From positions 62,001 through 126,000 of the forward strand of contig JAHNEJ010003187.1 of NCBI GenBank assembly GCA_022559845.1: DNA of 64,000 nt. Reading direction: 5' to 3'. This document shows positions 54,880 through 64,000 of this stretch, one piece after another. The position numbers and the translations under genes were made by a program. Origin of the DNA: Amorphophallus konjac (Eukaryota; Streptophyta; Magnoliopsida; Alismatales; Araceae). Position 1 is the first letter of the stretch. Each line of letters begins with the position of its first letter. Below the pieces are notes generated by a model. It ran no database searches. It was not told the DNA's origin and saw only the letters and a program-made list of their open reading frames with translations.

Positions 54880-56474
54880 TCCTAGGACCGAAAATTAGCA
54901 AGCTATAGACTCGAATTTTGTTGGCTAATTGGCAAAGGGCCAAGTTTGAAGGGACTGGTCAGGGAGAGTTGCTCGCCCGTAGGCGAAGTAGTTGTGGAAC
55001 TACCCCCTGACAATTAGGGTGCCCTAATGTGACAGTCTAGGGCCTAAAGGATAGGTGCAAGCAAGCACTCTCTCACCGTCCACAGCGATGCACTCAGAAG
55101 ACTGGCTGTATGGATCGGGCTCTCTCTTACTTCGTCGCGCGGCAATTGAAAAGATACTAAATGAGCAAGTTTGGAGCACGCACCTAGCTGACTGAAAAGT
55201 CTAGCTCCGATCGGAGACGAAGGCGAGCGGGGACGTGCGGGCCCGTACGGCGTCGACGAAGCTTGAGCGGTTACAAAGTATTCACTCCACGCAGGGAGGA
55301 TTGAATTATTACAAATCGCTTAAATTTCCCACGCAGGGGAACAAATCAGTCCAAATTCTCCGCGCAGGGAGACTTAGAGGTACGCACGTTCCGTGATCTT
55401 TGGATCGTCTGTCGGCATCCGTACGACTCAGACACGAGCCGTTATAGCGGACTTGAGTGCCACAAGAAATAAGTTAAATAGATATATATATATTCAACTC
55501 TCCTTTTTTTATCAAATAATATATAGATATATATAGATATATATATAACAATATATATATTCTATATTATATATATATATATATATTTTTAAATCTCCCC
55601 TTTTTTTGACTTTTCTTTCTCTTTTCACCTAATCTTTTTTTTTGACTTTTCATACTCTCTCTTTTTTCTTTTCACACGTCTCTTTTTTTTTCAACTCTCT
55701 TTTTTTGACTTTTTTTAAACACCTCTTCTCTTTTCTTCTTTTCACACTTCTTTTGCCGCTTTTGTCTCTTCTTTTATTTTTTTATTTTTTTGACTTTGAC
55801 TTCACGCAGGCACGCGGGGCACTTGCAGACGGTGGCAGGGCACGGTCGGATCCAGGCCGGGAGCCGGCCAGGCGGTGCGCAGGGCGCGGGGCACGCGACC
55901 GGGCACGGGGCCGGACGCGGCCGGGCGCAGGGCGCGGGGCACGGGGCCGGGCGGGGCCAGGTGCTGCCGGGCGCGCAGGGTGCGGGGCGCGGGCCGGGCG
56001 CGGCCGGGCACGGGGCACGGGGCCGGGCCGGGCCAGGCACTGCCGGGCGCGCAGGGTGCGGGGCGCAGGGCCGGGCGCGGGGCACGGGGCGCAGGGGCGC
56101 GCGGCGGCGGTGCTGGGGAGAAAGAGCCGTTGCGGCCCAAAAAAGGTTTGTATTTGGGCACGGGCGACGATGCCCGTGCCACGAACTCTTTTTTTCCCTT
56201 TGTTTTCCTCTCTTTTGCAACCGATAGAGCTCCCGTGTGTTTTTTTTTCTTTTAAACTTCTTTCTTCTTCTGCAGTGCACCGATCGACAGAGAGAGAGAG
56301 AAATGGAGAGAGAGGGAAACACAGAAAGAAAGAGAAATAGATCGCAGGAGAGAGAGAACTTCTGTTACTCTTCTTCTTTTTTTTTTCACTTCTAACAATC
56401 TAGAGAGAAACGGAGAGAGACGTCGGGGACGTCGGGATTGTCGGAGATGCCGTTGGTGGACTCTGATACCAATT
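54880..56474 (-). promoter_or_regulatory. Chromovirus leader with primer-binding site
   Basis: Minus-strand TGGTATCAGAG at 56471-56461 is an initiator tRNA-Met primer-binding site, 3 nt from the LTR. The leader is unusually long (1.6 kb). It contains an extremely GC-rich segment (55800-56120, built on GGGCGCGGGGCACGG) next to a TA microsatellite (55480-55590) and pyrimidine runs. Long frames across the GC-rich segment in all directions are composition artefacts. Confidence 0.8.
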
Positions 56475-57091
56475 TGACGCGGCGGCGACGTGGAAGACGG
56501 ATCGTCGGCACTCCGGGACGCGGACGGGACGGGAACGGATAACTGCTATCTCACACAGCTCGGCCTCACGCCGGACGGTCTCACACCGGGCGACACTCAG
56601 ATCTCACGAAAATGAGAAGAGAGGGAAGGAGAGGGGTGAACAAAGGGGCAAGGCTCCTTTAACACAAAAGCTTTCATTCATTCATACAACATATCCCTCG
56701 TAACAAGCATTGGCCTCCTATTTATAGGAAAGGCCCATTACATTCATACCTTCCTACTTTTCTTATTTGCATATCTATCCTAGCCTAATAAAACAAAGGC
56801 CACCAACCCACTAAAGACTTTGTGGGTTTTAATTAAATTAAATATAAAATACACACATGCTTATTTGACTTAGACTAGCCTAATAAGACGAAAGAAAAAA
56901 ATACATGTAGGAGTACATATATACATACATACACAAATACTCAATACTCAAAGATATAAATACACACAAGTAGAACTACTCAGTATGCCGGGTCTTCAAT
57001 CGAGTCTCCGAGCCATAAGCTCGGTGCAGTTGGTGCGGTGCGGCGTCGGCTCCGAGTAGTGGGCCCAGTAGTAGACCCGGTGTCCCCACCA
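56475..57091 (-). repeat. Chromovirus 5' LTR
   Basis: Same termini as the left LTR. TATA box at 56726-56719 (minus strand TATAAATA). Followed on the right by target duplication GTATG at 57092-57096. Confidence 0.93.
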
Positions 57092-57096
57092 GTATG

Positions 57097-58322
57097 CGTA
57101 CCAGAGCATGGTACAATGGAACATCATATGTAGAGGTGAATCACAGCAAGAAGAATGGCATATGAAACTACAGACCATGTCCTCCAGAACATAGTGAATG
57201 GGTTGTAAAAAGCACAACAAGAAGAGACAAAGCAATGCAGAATGAGTAAAAAAGATTCGCAGAAGAAGGAACTAGTGGCGGCAAAGGGCCGAGGAAGAGG
57301 CAGAAGAGACACAGTCCTTTGACGCTGGAGAAGCCACTGCGTCTGACAAGGATGCTGGGGATGGCATTACGAATAAGCCGAGGAGTTAAAATAGGGCAGC
57401 ACCGAAGAACACTGTAGGCTCACAAGCGCCGGTGATACAGGGGTCGATTCAAACCCTCTCCGCAACAGGTGGGTACGGGGAGCAGAAAAAGTGGAAGGAC
57501 GCCAACCCCAGCCACACGATCCGGGCGATTTCAAAAGATTGCAGAGGTGATTGGACGCAAGATTGCAGAGGGTTTTCGAACCGAGGCGGTGCCCGAGTAG
57601 TAATGGCGGTCGTTGACTGCCTCCTCATGGAAGCAGCAGAGCGTGAGGGCGGAGCCTGCAACAGACGACTAGCATGGTAGGGAGGGCAACACGTCCAGAT
57701 CGGGGCAGCGAAGGCAAAGGCGTCGAGCAGGGAAGAGACAGCCGACGGCGGAGCAGGCGTTGCAGGCCGGATGATGGTCGTATGTGTCGCACGCGGAGGA
57801 GGGCGACATGGGAGATACGGAGGTAGGGTTCGGAGGAGGAGGACGAAGCAATACGTTACCTTGCATCACACGGTGGGGTTAAGCGTATTCCACCGGCTCG
57901 GTGAATATGTTAATCGGAGTTAATACGGAGACTGAGAAGGTTAGAGAGAATAGAGGAGAATACCTAAAATGCTCTACCAAATCGAATAGGAGAGAATACA
58001 GTGGGATAACTCTCCGTATTCTCATATCAAAGAGGCCCTTCTTTTAGATTACGTTACAAATGTAATCTTGACCATGCAAATAATAGTTTTTAATCTTTCA
58101 GTAATTTTTTATTAAAAACCATTTATCAACATCAAAAAAACTTATTCAAAAGGCTTAAAACAACTGAACTCGGGTGGCCTCGGGTCCGGAACTCTCCGAG
58201 TTCGCTCCGGGTTTAATCAAAAGCTTCTGAAACTCGTGTTGGGTCGAGTGCCGTTCGTGCATTTCAGGGTTTTTGGTGTGTGGCGGCAACTGCAAACCTT
58301 CCGCCATGAACACCAACGGGAA

Positions 58323-58335
<13 letters not shown>
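57097..58335. other. Intergenic sequence left of the VAR3-like gene
   Basis: 57097-57180 is the continuation of the duplicated flank interrupted by the chromovirus. 57400-57880 is moderately GC-rich with short frames on both strands, none recognisable. A small inverted repeat (AGATTAC...GTAATCT) lies at 58046-58068. 58150-58335 is the probable promoter and 5' UTR of the downstream gene. No TATA box is evident. Confidence 0.45.

Positions 58336-58363
<28 letters not shown>
58336..58363 (+). repeat. (TC)14 microsatellite in the 5' UTR
   Basis: A perfect TC run ends three bases before the ATG at 58367 (CGCCATGGC, a good plant start context). Confidence 0.9.
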
Positions 58364-58366
58364 GCC

Positions 58367-61300
58367 ATGGCTTCTACCTCTCTTCTCCTCTTACGGCTCC
58401 GCCTCCGCCCTTCCGCATCCTTCTATTCCTATATGATCAGGAAGGCGCAGCATCTCCCCTGTGCACAGCCCTTCTCGTCCTCTCCTGAGGCCCTGTGGCA
58501 GCCGGACCCCGAGCCCCCTCTGCCGCCGCCGCCGCCGCCTTCGTCCGACCTCAAGGCGGGCCTCTCCGCCCGGATGTCCTTCGTGTTTGATCAGATAGAC
58601 GCCATGGAGCGCATGCGCGGCGCCAAGGACGAGGCCCTGCAGAGGATCCGCGCCTGGCGCCAGACCAAACATCAGCAGCAACAACAACAACAGCGACTAG
58701 ATGGCCCCGACGGCGATGGCAGTGCTGGGGGAATCGACTCAGAAGCTGTGAGTGCGGCGGGAGTGGGTCGGAGCGAAGCGGCGGAGGAGAAGGGGATGAT
58801 GATGGAGCATGAGGGGAGGAATGTGTTCAAGAAGGAGGTGGAGCTTGTCCATCCGTGGCCTGAGTGGATTGAGCTGATGGAGTTGCTGGTGAAGCAAAAC
58901 TACTTTGACCACCGGCGTTTTGACGAGGACCAGGTGGTTAAGGATCTCCCCATTGACCTTTCTGGGATTGCGGAGGATGTGGGTTTCGATTTCACGAGGG
59001 ACTGGGCCACTGTCCGTACGGCATGCCTTAATTTTGGTAGAGACCGTTTCGATATCTTGAGGTAATTGCTGAAAAAAGAAAAGTAGGTCTTTTGTAATTT
59101 TTTTTTCTGGATTTGCATTGTCTTGTTTTTAGGGTTCATAATTAAATAAATAAAGCCAGCTTATGATCTTGTATTTGTGTCATCCTGGTGTGTTGTTCGC
59201 AAAGTTAAGTAGTTTGAGAAGTCCTGGGTCTTATATTCAACGAGGGTAATGTGAATTGGATTGTTTTGGAACAGTCGAATCTGTAGCTAGCTATTATATT
59301 TTTCTTACTCCGGTTAGTAGAGATGCTGAGCTTCCTTTGAATGTAGGTCTTTGCCAAAGAAAGATTTACAAATTCTTGTTGGCAGTGGATGTCCAAGCAC
59401 GGACAAAAAGGTGGTGTACTCTGCAAAGCTGTTGAGGAAGCATGCTCATCTTGATGAAGGAGATGTATGTACCACATCCTGTCCTTACAACATAACAACT
59501 AACAAGTCACTGCGAAGGGGGGAAAGTTTTACTGATTTCTTTTGGTTTGCTTTTTAACATCAATGCACAGCATTATCTTTCATTTCAACTTCATCAACTG
59601 TGTAAATTTTATCATTTTTGTGGCAACACTTCTTTCCTACCTAAATCTTCCAAATTGGACAGATGACCCTATGAGGTTTTCCATCACAAATCTTGTCCAA
59701 ATTTGCTCAGTATTATATTGCAAAATATGCTGGGAGAATCTATAAAGGGAGCAGGGATCTGTAGTCTCATCTTCTACACAGCAGAATGCAGATGTGGTAT
59801 AATATATCAATCCAAAACTCTTAATAAAATTGACATTAGTAGTTAGTACATTCTGATGGAAGTTTCCAATCAAAAAACAACCTTAGTTTCTAACATTTGA
59901 TTCTAGAGAATGTTCAGTCACTCCTAAACCTGTAAGAGAAAATAATGGAGATAGACGGGGGAACTATCTAAGTCAACCCAGCTCCAAACTCTCTTTTTGC
60001 ATTATGTCATCTACTTTATGTTTGCTAGCAAGCTGGGGCTTGCAAAAGATACAATCAATACTTCTTCCAGTGCGGTCATCCTACAATTGTTAGGAGAAGT
60101 ATTGTGGTCCAAATGCAACCAAAAAAACGGGGAGAGGTTCTATGATCAACAAGAAAGTCACTGATACAGTTCTCCCTTTATCATCTTTTACTAACGACAC
60201 AAAGCTGCATTATCGAGTAACGCAATCTAATCCCCAGTTTTTTGCCAAAGCTCGGCATCTCTCAGCAGTCTCCAAGTGCAAAGATGGATCGATGGAAGTA
60301 TCTGCTGATGTAAATCGTACATTTTTGGGAGAATCTCTTTACTCACCTAATATCAGAAAAACCCAATTTCACGAAAAAATTTCATTTCAATTTGGTTCTC
60401 GGACTGACTTTGTTTGTATGTTCTGTTTAACTTTTTCGTTTAGTGTTCCCCTTCAAGTTGTGTGGTTGGTATCCTGATCAATGTTTTAAAAAGACCTAGA
60501 TGGAACAAGTCGGCTGACCCCCTCTCTAGGCAGACTACCTAGGCAGCGAGGCAGGCATCTCAATTCCAAGGATGTTATTTTTTTTAGTTTTTTTTTAATT
60601 CCCACATACATCCTCTACAAATGATAGTGCTATTAACTAGGCATTTGTCATTTAATTATGTAAGTATCATGGGCTGATTAATGAATTATAAACCTTAATC
60701 TGATGCATCTATGTTTTGAAGAATCATATAATATGCATTAAAAAAACAAACATACAGATGATGAAAAGTGTACATAAACCTGTGGGCTATAGCTCAAAGG
60801 ATAGAGCGTCTGTCTCATTACTCACAATATGGTTTGCATTGCTATCTTCTTCTAGAGACACCCAATATTCCATCAAACATAGGGATGACAAAAGGGGGGT
60901 AAAAATGGCAAAAAGAGAGATGTTATATTTTTATTGAGGAAGAAGTATCAAACTCAAGTTATTTATGGTGTCAACAAACTAAGGGGATCCTTGGGTCCAG
61001 AACAGGTGAAATACGGGAAAAAAGGGAAAAGAAAAGAGACAGCCATAGAGGTGACAAGGGAGATGAGGAGGGACAAACTTGTGAATATAAGCTGTAATTT
61101 CCAAGGCCATACAAACTGGTTAATAAGGGTACAACGGTCACCCGCCAATGAATATTTTGTGAAACACAACGAGGCAGAAATCACCTAGGCAGGAAAGTGC
61201 TGTGAGAGGTCTAGGCGGCCTGATTAATCATCTAGGCGGCCAATTTTTAAAACATCGATCCTGATTAAAGTTTTCTCAGTGTATCAAGGTCATTGTAAAA

Positions 61301-62088
61301 TAAAATGAAATCAACCTGCTGCTTCGGCTTGGAAAGAGAAGTTATGAAAGAGTTATGTGAGAAACAATGTTCTATATGTGCTAAGCGCATGCCATATGAA
61401 CTTATAAAGGTGTGCACTCTATATCTTTGTACTTTATGAAATAGATGTAAGATTCTAAATCCCCTAGTGATGACACACTAGTCCATTTCAATTATTGCTT
61501 GCATTCATGTTTTTGCAGTTCACTTAAAAAATGGGAACGTCATATCTTGGTATGTATCCTAAGTAGTTTTTTATGTTTTTCATGGGCCACATGTTATTTT
61601 TTATCTGTGGTGATGTTCTGTTATCCTTGATGTATATTAAGTTCATAGCTCTCGGCATCCTCTGTCCTTTCATTGACATGGTGGATGAAATAGGTAATCA
61701 ATTATTGCCAATTAACTTTGCTCTTCATTTTCTAGGTCTGTAGTGCTTGCAAATTAAGGAGCACCTGTAGCAGTGGATATTTGCCTACACGCAAAGAGGA
61801 TGAAGCACGGACTCTTGATGTGATGCGTGTCTTGTTGACATTTGCTTTTGAGTCGATAAATGGTTCAGTTGAATATAAGGCCCTTATGAAAATGAAATCT
61901 CTGAAAATAGTGGTCCGCAAGTTGCTACATGACATTGTCAAATTAGGTGCGGTTCCAATCGACCCTAACCTTCCGCTGCCGGTAATCAAAAGACCCCCTC
62001 CTAAAGTGAAGCAGCCACCACCTCCGCCAAAGAAACGGGTTGGACGTGATGATGTTGAAATGAAGAAAGGAGATTGGCTTTGCCCTAA
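58367..62088 (+). CDS. VAR3: VAR3/OZ1-like chloroplast zinc-finger protein, exons 1-3 (3' end outside window)
   Basis: Exon 1 58367-59061, exon 2 59347-59464, exon 3 61736-62088. All introns have GT-AG borders and phases match (2, 0), giving 388 residues so far. The N-terminus is Ser/Arg/Leu-rich without acidic residues, as in a chloroplast transit peptide. Next come a Pro run and a Gln-rich loop, then conserved blocks (HPWPEWIELMELLVKQNYFD; RDWATVRTACLNFGRDRFDI; GSGCPSTDKKVVYSAKLLRK; DVCSACKLRSTCSSGY). Exon 3 ends in GDWLCPK, the first residues of a RanBP2-type zinc finger (W-x-C-P). The remaining fingers must be in exons beyond 64000; none is seen in 62089-64000. In Arabidopsis VAR3 (also called OZ1) is a chloroplast protein needed for plastid development and RNA editing. 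Intron 2 is enlarged by a MITE. I see no lesion in these exons. Confidence 0.88.
60479..61257. mobile_element. hAT-type nonautonomous element (MITE) in VAR3 intron 2
   Basis: Inverted ends CAATGTTTTAAAA and TTTTAAAACATCG (12 of 13 bases pair) are flanked by a perfect 8-bp duplication ATCCTGAT (60471-60478, 61258-61265), the hAT hallmark. Repeated CTAGGCAG/CTAGGCGG motifs occur near both ends. It is 779 bp with no transposase. Confidence 0.85.
60784..60822 (+). other. tRNA-like 5' half within the MITE
   Basis: GGGCTATAGCTCAAAGGATA then GAGCGTCTGTCTCATTA resembles the acceptor, D-arm (box A) and anticodon-stem start of a plant tRNA, most like tRNA-Arg. No matching 3' half or box B follows, so it is not a functional tRNA gene. 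Possibly a tRNA or SINE fragment. Confidence 0.4.
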
Positions 62089-62161
62089 GTACATTTGCTC
62101 CCTCTCCCTTTCAGACCTTTTCTGCTTCTACATGTTATTTCTTTCATCAAAATTTATAGAG
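62089..62161. other. VAR3 intron 3 start
   Basis: The donor GTACATTTG at 62089 follows exon 3. The coding-looking continuation KYICSLSLS is intron read-through. Confidence 0.6.
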
Positions 62162-62364
62162 TTAACTTCATATATACCCTCTTTACATCAAAATGTCCCC
62201 AATGTTCATATCAACCCAAACCTCCCCACACAGATCCTGGGGGTATTTTCGTCATTTAGTGGCATTTTTAAAACTTTTGGTTAATAGCGATAGCATATAT
62301 GATATTTGACAATTGGGGATGGTAATTTGATATTTTCATGTAAAGAGAGTATATATGAAGTTAA
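62162..62364. mobile_element. Short MITE with 33-bp inverted ends and TTAA/TA flanks
   Basis: GTTAACTTCATATATACCCT at 62161 pairs with AGTATATATGAAGTTAAC ending near 62365. The inverted ends extend to about 33 bp with three mismatches. TTAA is present at both outer edges (62162-62165, 62361-62364), so either TTAA (piggyBac-like) or TA (mariner-like) duplication fits. About 200 bp, non-coding. Confidence 0.65.
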
Positions 62365-62700
62365 CCCAAATTTAAGATATGACTGAAATATCCATATATG
62401 TCATTCAGGTATTAACCTGCATATGCACTGAGGTACCAATTCTCTAAAATTTGTTATGGACATCAACATATTTGGATCAGACCTTCTGATCCTAGTTCCC
62501 CCCCCCCCAAAAAAAAAAAAAAAAAAAAAAGGATCATACCACCAATTTTATTCAAGATAAACAGAGGTAGTACCTTGTGATCCTAGATGCGTGGATGCAC
62601 CTTTGTGGATATTGTTGAACCCTAAAAATCTCTTCTTTTTGAAGAGAAAAACAATGGGCGAGCTCTCCTCCGCCCAGCCCCCCTATCTCAAACACCCAGG
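62365..62700. other. Intronic sequence with C-run and A-run
   Basis: A run of 11 C (62498-62508) followed by 22 A (62509-62530) may mark the tail of a retroposed sequence or the edge of another insertion. No ORF supported. Confidence 0.4.
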
Positions 62701-62970
62701 AGGCCGGAGGGAAGCCCCTCCGCCCTGCCAAGGCTGGAGGGAACCCCCTCCGCCCTGCACAGGACGGAGGCAATCCCCTCGGCCTTGCCAAGGTCGGAGG
62801 GAACCCCCCTCCGCCCGGCACAGGTCGGAGGCAATCCCCTCCGCCCTGCTGGCAGGTCGGAGAAGGCCCCTCCACCCTGCACAGGCCGGAGGCAAGCCCC
62901 TCCACCCTGCCAAGGCCGGACGGAACCCCCTCCGCCCTGCACAGGCCGGAGGGAGGTCCTCCGCCCTGGG
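62701..62970. repeat. ~30-bp tandem repeat of hairpin units (9 copies)
   Basis: Units such as AGGCCGGAGG-GAA-CCCCCTCCGCCCTGC repeat every 29-32 bp. Each contains an inverted pair GGAGG...CCTCC, so every unit can form a small GC-rich hairpin. ORFs on both strands here (e.g. 62591-63001 and 63091-62552) follow from the repeat composition. Confidence 0.85.
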
Positions 62971-63289
62971 TCTGCAGTCTATTAAAAAAAAAAGAAACTG
63001 AAGGAAGAGGAAGAGAAAGGGCGGAGAAGCTGAAAGGTCCACCTGTGGGGATTCCACCGGAGGAGGGTGAAAGAGGAGCCCTCTGCTTCACCTCTCAGTA
63101 GCTATAAAAGAGAGCCAAGCCTGCAAGAGAAGGGATGGAGAGAGATGTTCTTCACCCCCGAAGGAAGGAGTTTTCTTTTTTAAAGGTTTGGAGACAGCAG
63201 CAGACAAAGAGTCAAGCTTCCGAAAGGAGAGCTCCCGCGAAGGCAGGCATATGCTGTGAAGTTCACCCACATGGCCAACAATATTATAA
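62971..63289. other. Unassigned sequence right of the hairpin repeats
   Basis: Purine-rich tracts (62985-63030, 63120-63180). No recognisable gene, no clear LTR terminus. Confidence 0.35.
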
Positions 63290-63850
63290 GTGCAAGTGTG
63301 AAAGTGCAGTGCAGATGCGATGCCATGTGAAAACATGATGATGTGACGTGAAAACATTATAGAAAAGTTTGATGCTCTGAAAACGTTACAGAAACAAGTG
63401 TCATGCTGTGAAAACATTATAGAAACAGAACAGAAAAGTTTGATGCTCTGAAAACATTACAGAAACAAGTTTCATGCTGTGAAAACATTATAGAAACAGA
63501 AAAGTGCAGCAACAAGTCTTATGCTGTGAGACATTACATAAATACAACATTACAGAAAGGTGCAGAGGTGCATACATGCCAAATTACAGAAAGTGCAACA
63601 AATATTACAGAAACGCAACAAGTTTCATGCTGAGAAAAGTACAGAGAAGTGCAGAGAAATGTCATGCTTTTCTGCCATGCTGTGAGACACTAAGCCATGC
63701 TGTGAGACACTACAGAAATGCAACAAGTTTCAACAACATAAGCCATGTTGTGAGACATTCAATAAGTTTCAACAACAACGACATTACAGAAATGCTGTGC
63801 AGAAATGATATGTGAAACATTACATGAATGCCAAGGAAAATTATGCAATG
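63290..63850. repeat. Irregular repeats of GAAACATTACAG-type units
   Basis: Many copies of ATGCTGTGAAAACATTA and ACATTACAGAAA with variable spacing. The segment TTTGATGCTCTGAAAAC through CATGCTGTGAAAACATTATA recurs in near-identical tandem copies (63368-63423 and 63437-63500). Degenerate tandem repeat, no coding potential. Confidence 0.75.
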
Positions 63851-63870
63851 TTGAAACTGTACAGAAATTC

Positions 63871-63990
63871 TTGCATTATTGTATTTGAAATCATTGAAAT
63901 GGCTATGGGCTTGTTTCCATGCACAAGTGGGCTAGTCCAAATGGGCTCAGAATGGACTTGCATTATTGCACTTGAAATCATTGAAATGGC
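63871..63990. repeat. Direct repeat at the right edge
   Basis: TTGCATTATTG, then TTGAAATCATTGAAATGGC, occurs at 63871-63902 and again at 63959-63990, a period of about 88 bp. The window ends here. Confidence 0.75.
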
Positions 63991-64000
63991 CTTATGCTTA

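Larger units (their letters stand above)
49302..57091 (-). mobile_element. Chromovirus (Ty3/gypsy with chromodomain), 7.8 kb, broken coding region
   Basis: LTRs 49302-49919 and 56475-57091 (618 and 617 bp) differ by about six substitutions and one indel. The target duplication GTATG (49297-49301, 57092-57096) is perfect. Minus-strand order: LTR, iMet-type primer-binding site, long leader, gag, PR, RT, RNase H, integrase, chromodomain, LTR. The reading frame has three in-frame stops and one deletion near 51970. It is young by LTR identity yet not autonomous. Confidence 0.96.

Noticed and set aside
55642..56340. Ala/Gly/Arg/Pro-rich ORFs on both strands
   Set aside because: Frames exist only because the leader segment is nearly pure G/C and lacks stop codons.
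57124..57869. Short ORFs on both strands left of VAR3
   Set aside because: No recognisable domain, no consistent splice sites, different frames overlap.
57880..58070. Tourist-like MITE ending at AGAGGCCC near 58037
   Set aside because: Only one end resembles a known terminal pattern; no matching inverted end or target duplication found.
60784..60822. Functional tRNA gene
   Set aside because: Only the 5' half is recognisable; no T-arm or box B follows.
62552..63091. Gly/Leu/Pro-rich ORFs on both strands in VAR3 intron 3
   Set aside because: Periodic translation of the 30-bp hairpin repeats.

Overview
This window is a retrotransposon-dense stretch of a flowering-plant nuclear genome. The evidence is GT-AG introns, plant LTR-retrotransposon polyproteins with a plant-specific dual RNase H, plant mobile domain (PMD) proteins, and the first exons of a chloroplast zinc-finger gene (VAR3/OZ1-like) at the right. 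I cannot assign a species. No bacterial gene, CRISPR array or rRNA gene is seen.

Layout. (1) 1-40899 is a very large Ty3/gypsy element of the Tat lineage on the minus strand ('Tat-A'). It has a damaged gag (15940-14282), a long pol ORF (14285-7245), then 3.4 kb of tandem repeats (7230-3835) and an antisense spliced gene (1-3495, + strand) with a PMD-like region and a coiled coil. Its 5' LTR (16140-19070 plus 40359-40899) is split by (2) a second, younger Tat-lineage element on the plus strand ('Tat-B', 19071-40358; TSD ACGGC). Tat-B has ~99% identical LTRs, one intact 2699-residue gag-PR-(G-patch)-RT-RNH-aRNH-INT polyprotein and two antisense spliced genes, a DUF7745/PMD-like gene and a PMD plus coiled-coil gene. 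The second gene is broken by a 1354-bp solo-LTR-like insertion (33953-35306; TSD CACGC). (3) Tat-A itself sits in the reverse-transcriptase gene of a decayed Ty1/copia Sirevirus-like element (40900-46710, minus). (4) The copia element interrupts a Myb/SANT-like gene fragment (46715-46985). (5) A young but broken chromovirus with a C-terminal chromodomain occupies 49302-57091 (TSD GTATG). (6) 58367-62088 holds three exons of a VAR3/OZ1-like gene, with a hAT-type MITE in intron 2. A TTAA/TA-flanked MITE and two repeat arrays lie downstream of its third exon.

The most interesting pattern is a set of short palindromic, CpG-containing hairpin motifs. They cluster immediately upstream of nearly every TATA-type promoter I can propose in the Tat elements: the Tat-B LTR, both Tat-B antisense genes, the solo LTR and the Tat-A LTR. 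Several promoters also have a second cluster downstream. In Tat-B the arms co-vary (GGTC/GACC, GGTT/AACC, GGCC/GGCC, GGCTATG/CATAGCC), which points to the symmetry itself being maintained. Together with antisense PMD genes in two separate Tat families, this suggests an accessory module: antisense host-derived genes with their own promoters and element-specific cis arrays.

All coordinates, splice sites and domain calls were read by eye. Family names rest on motif recognition, not on database searches.
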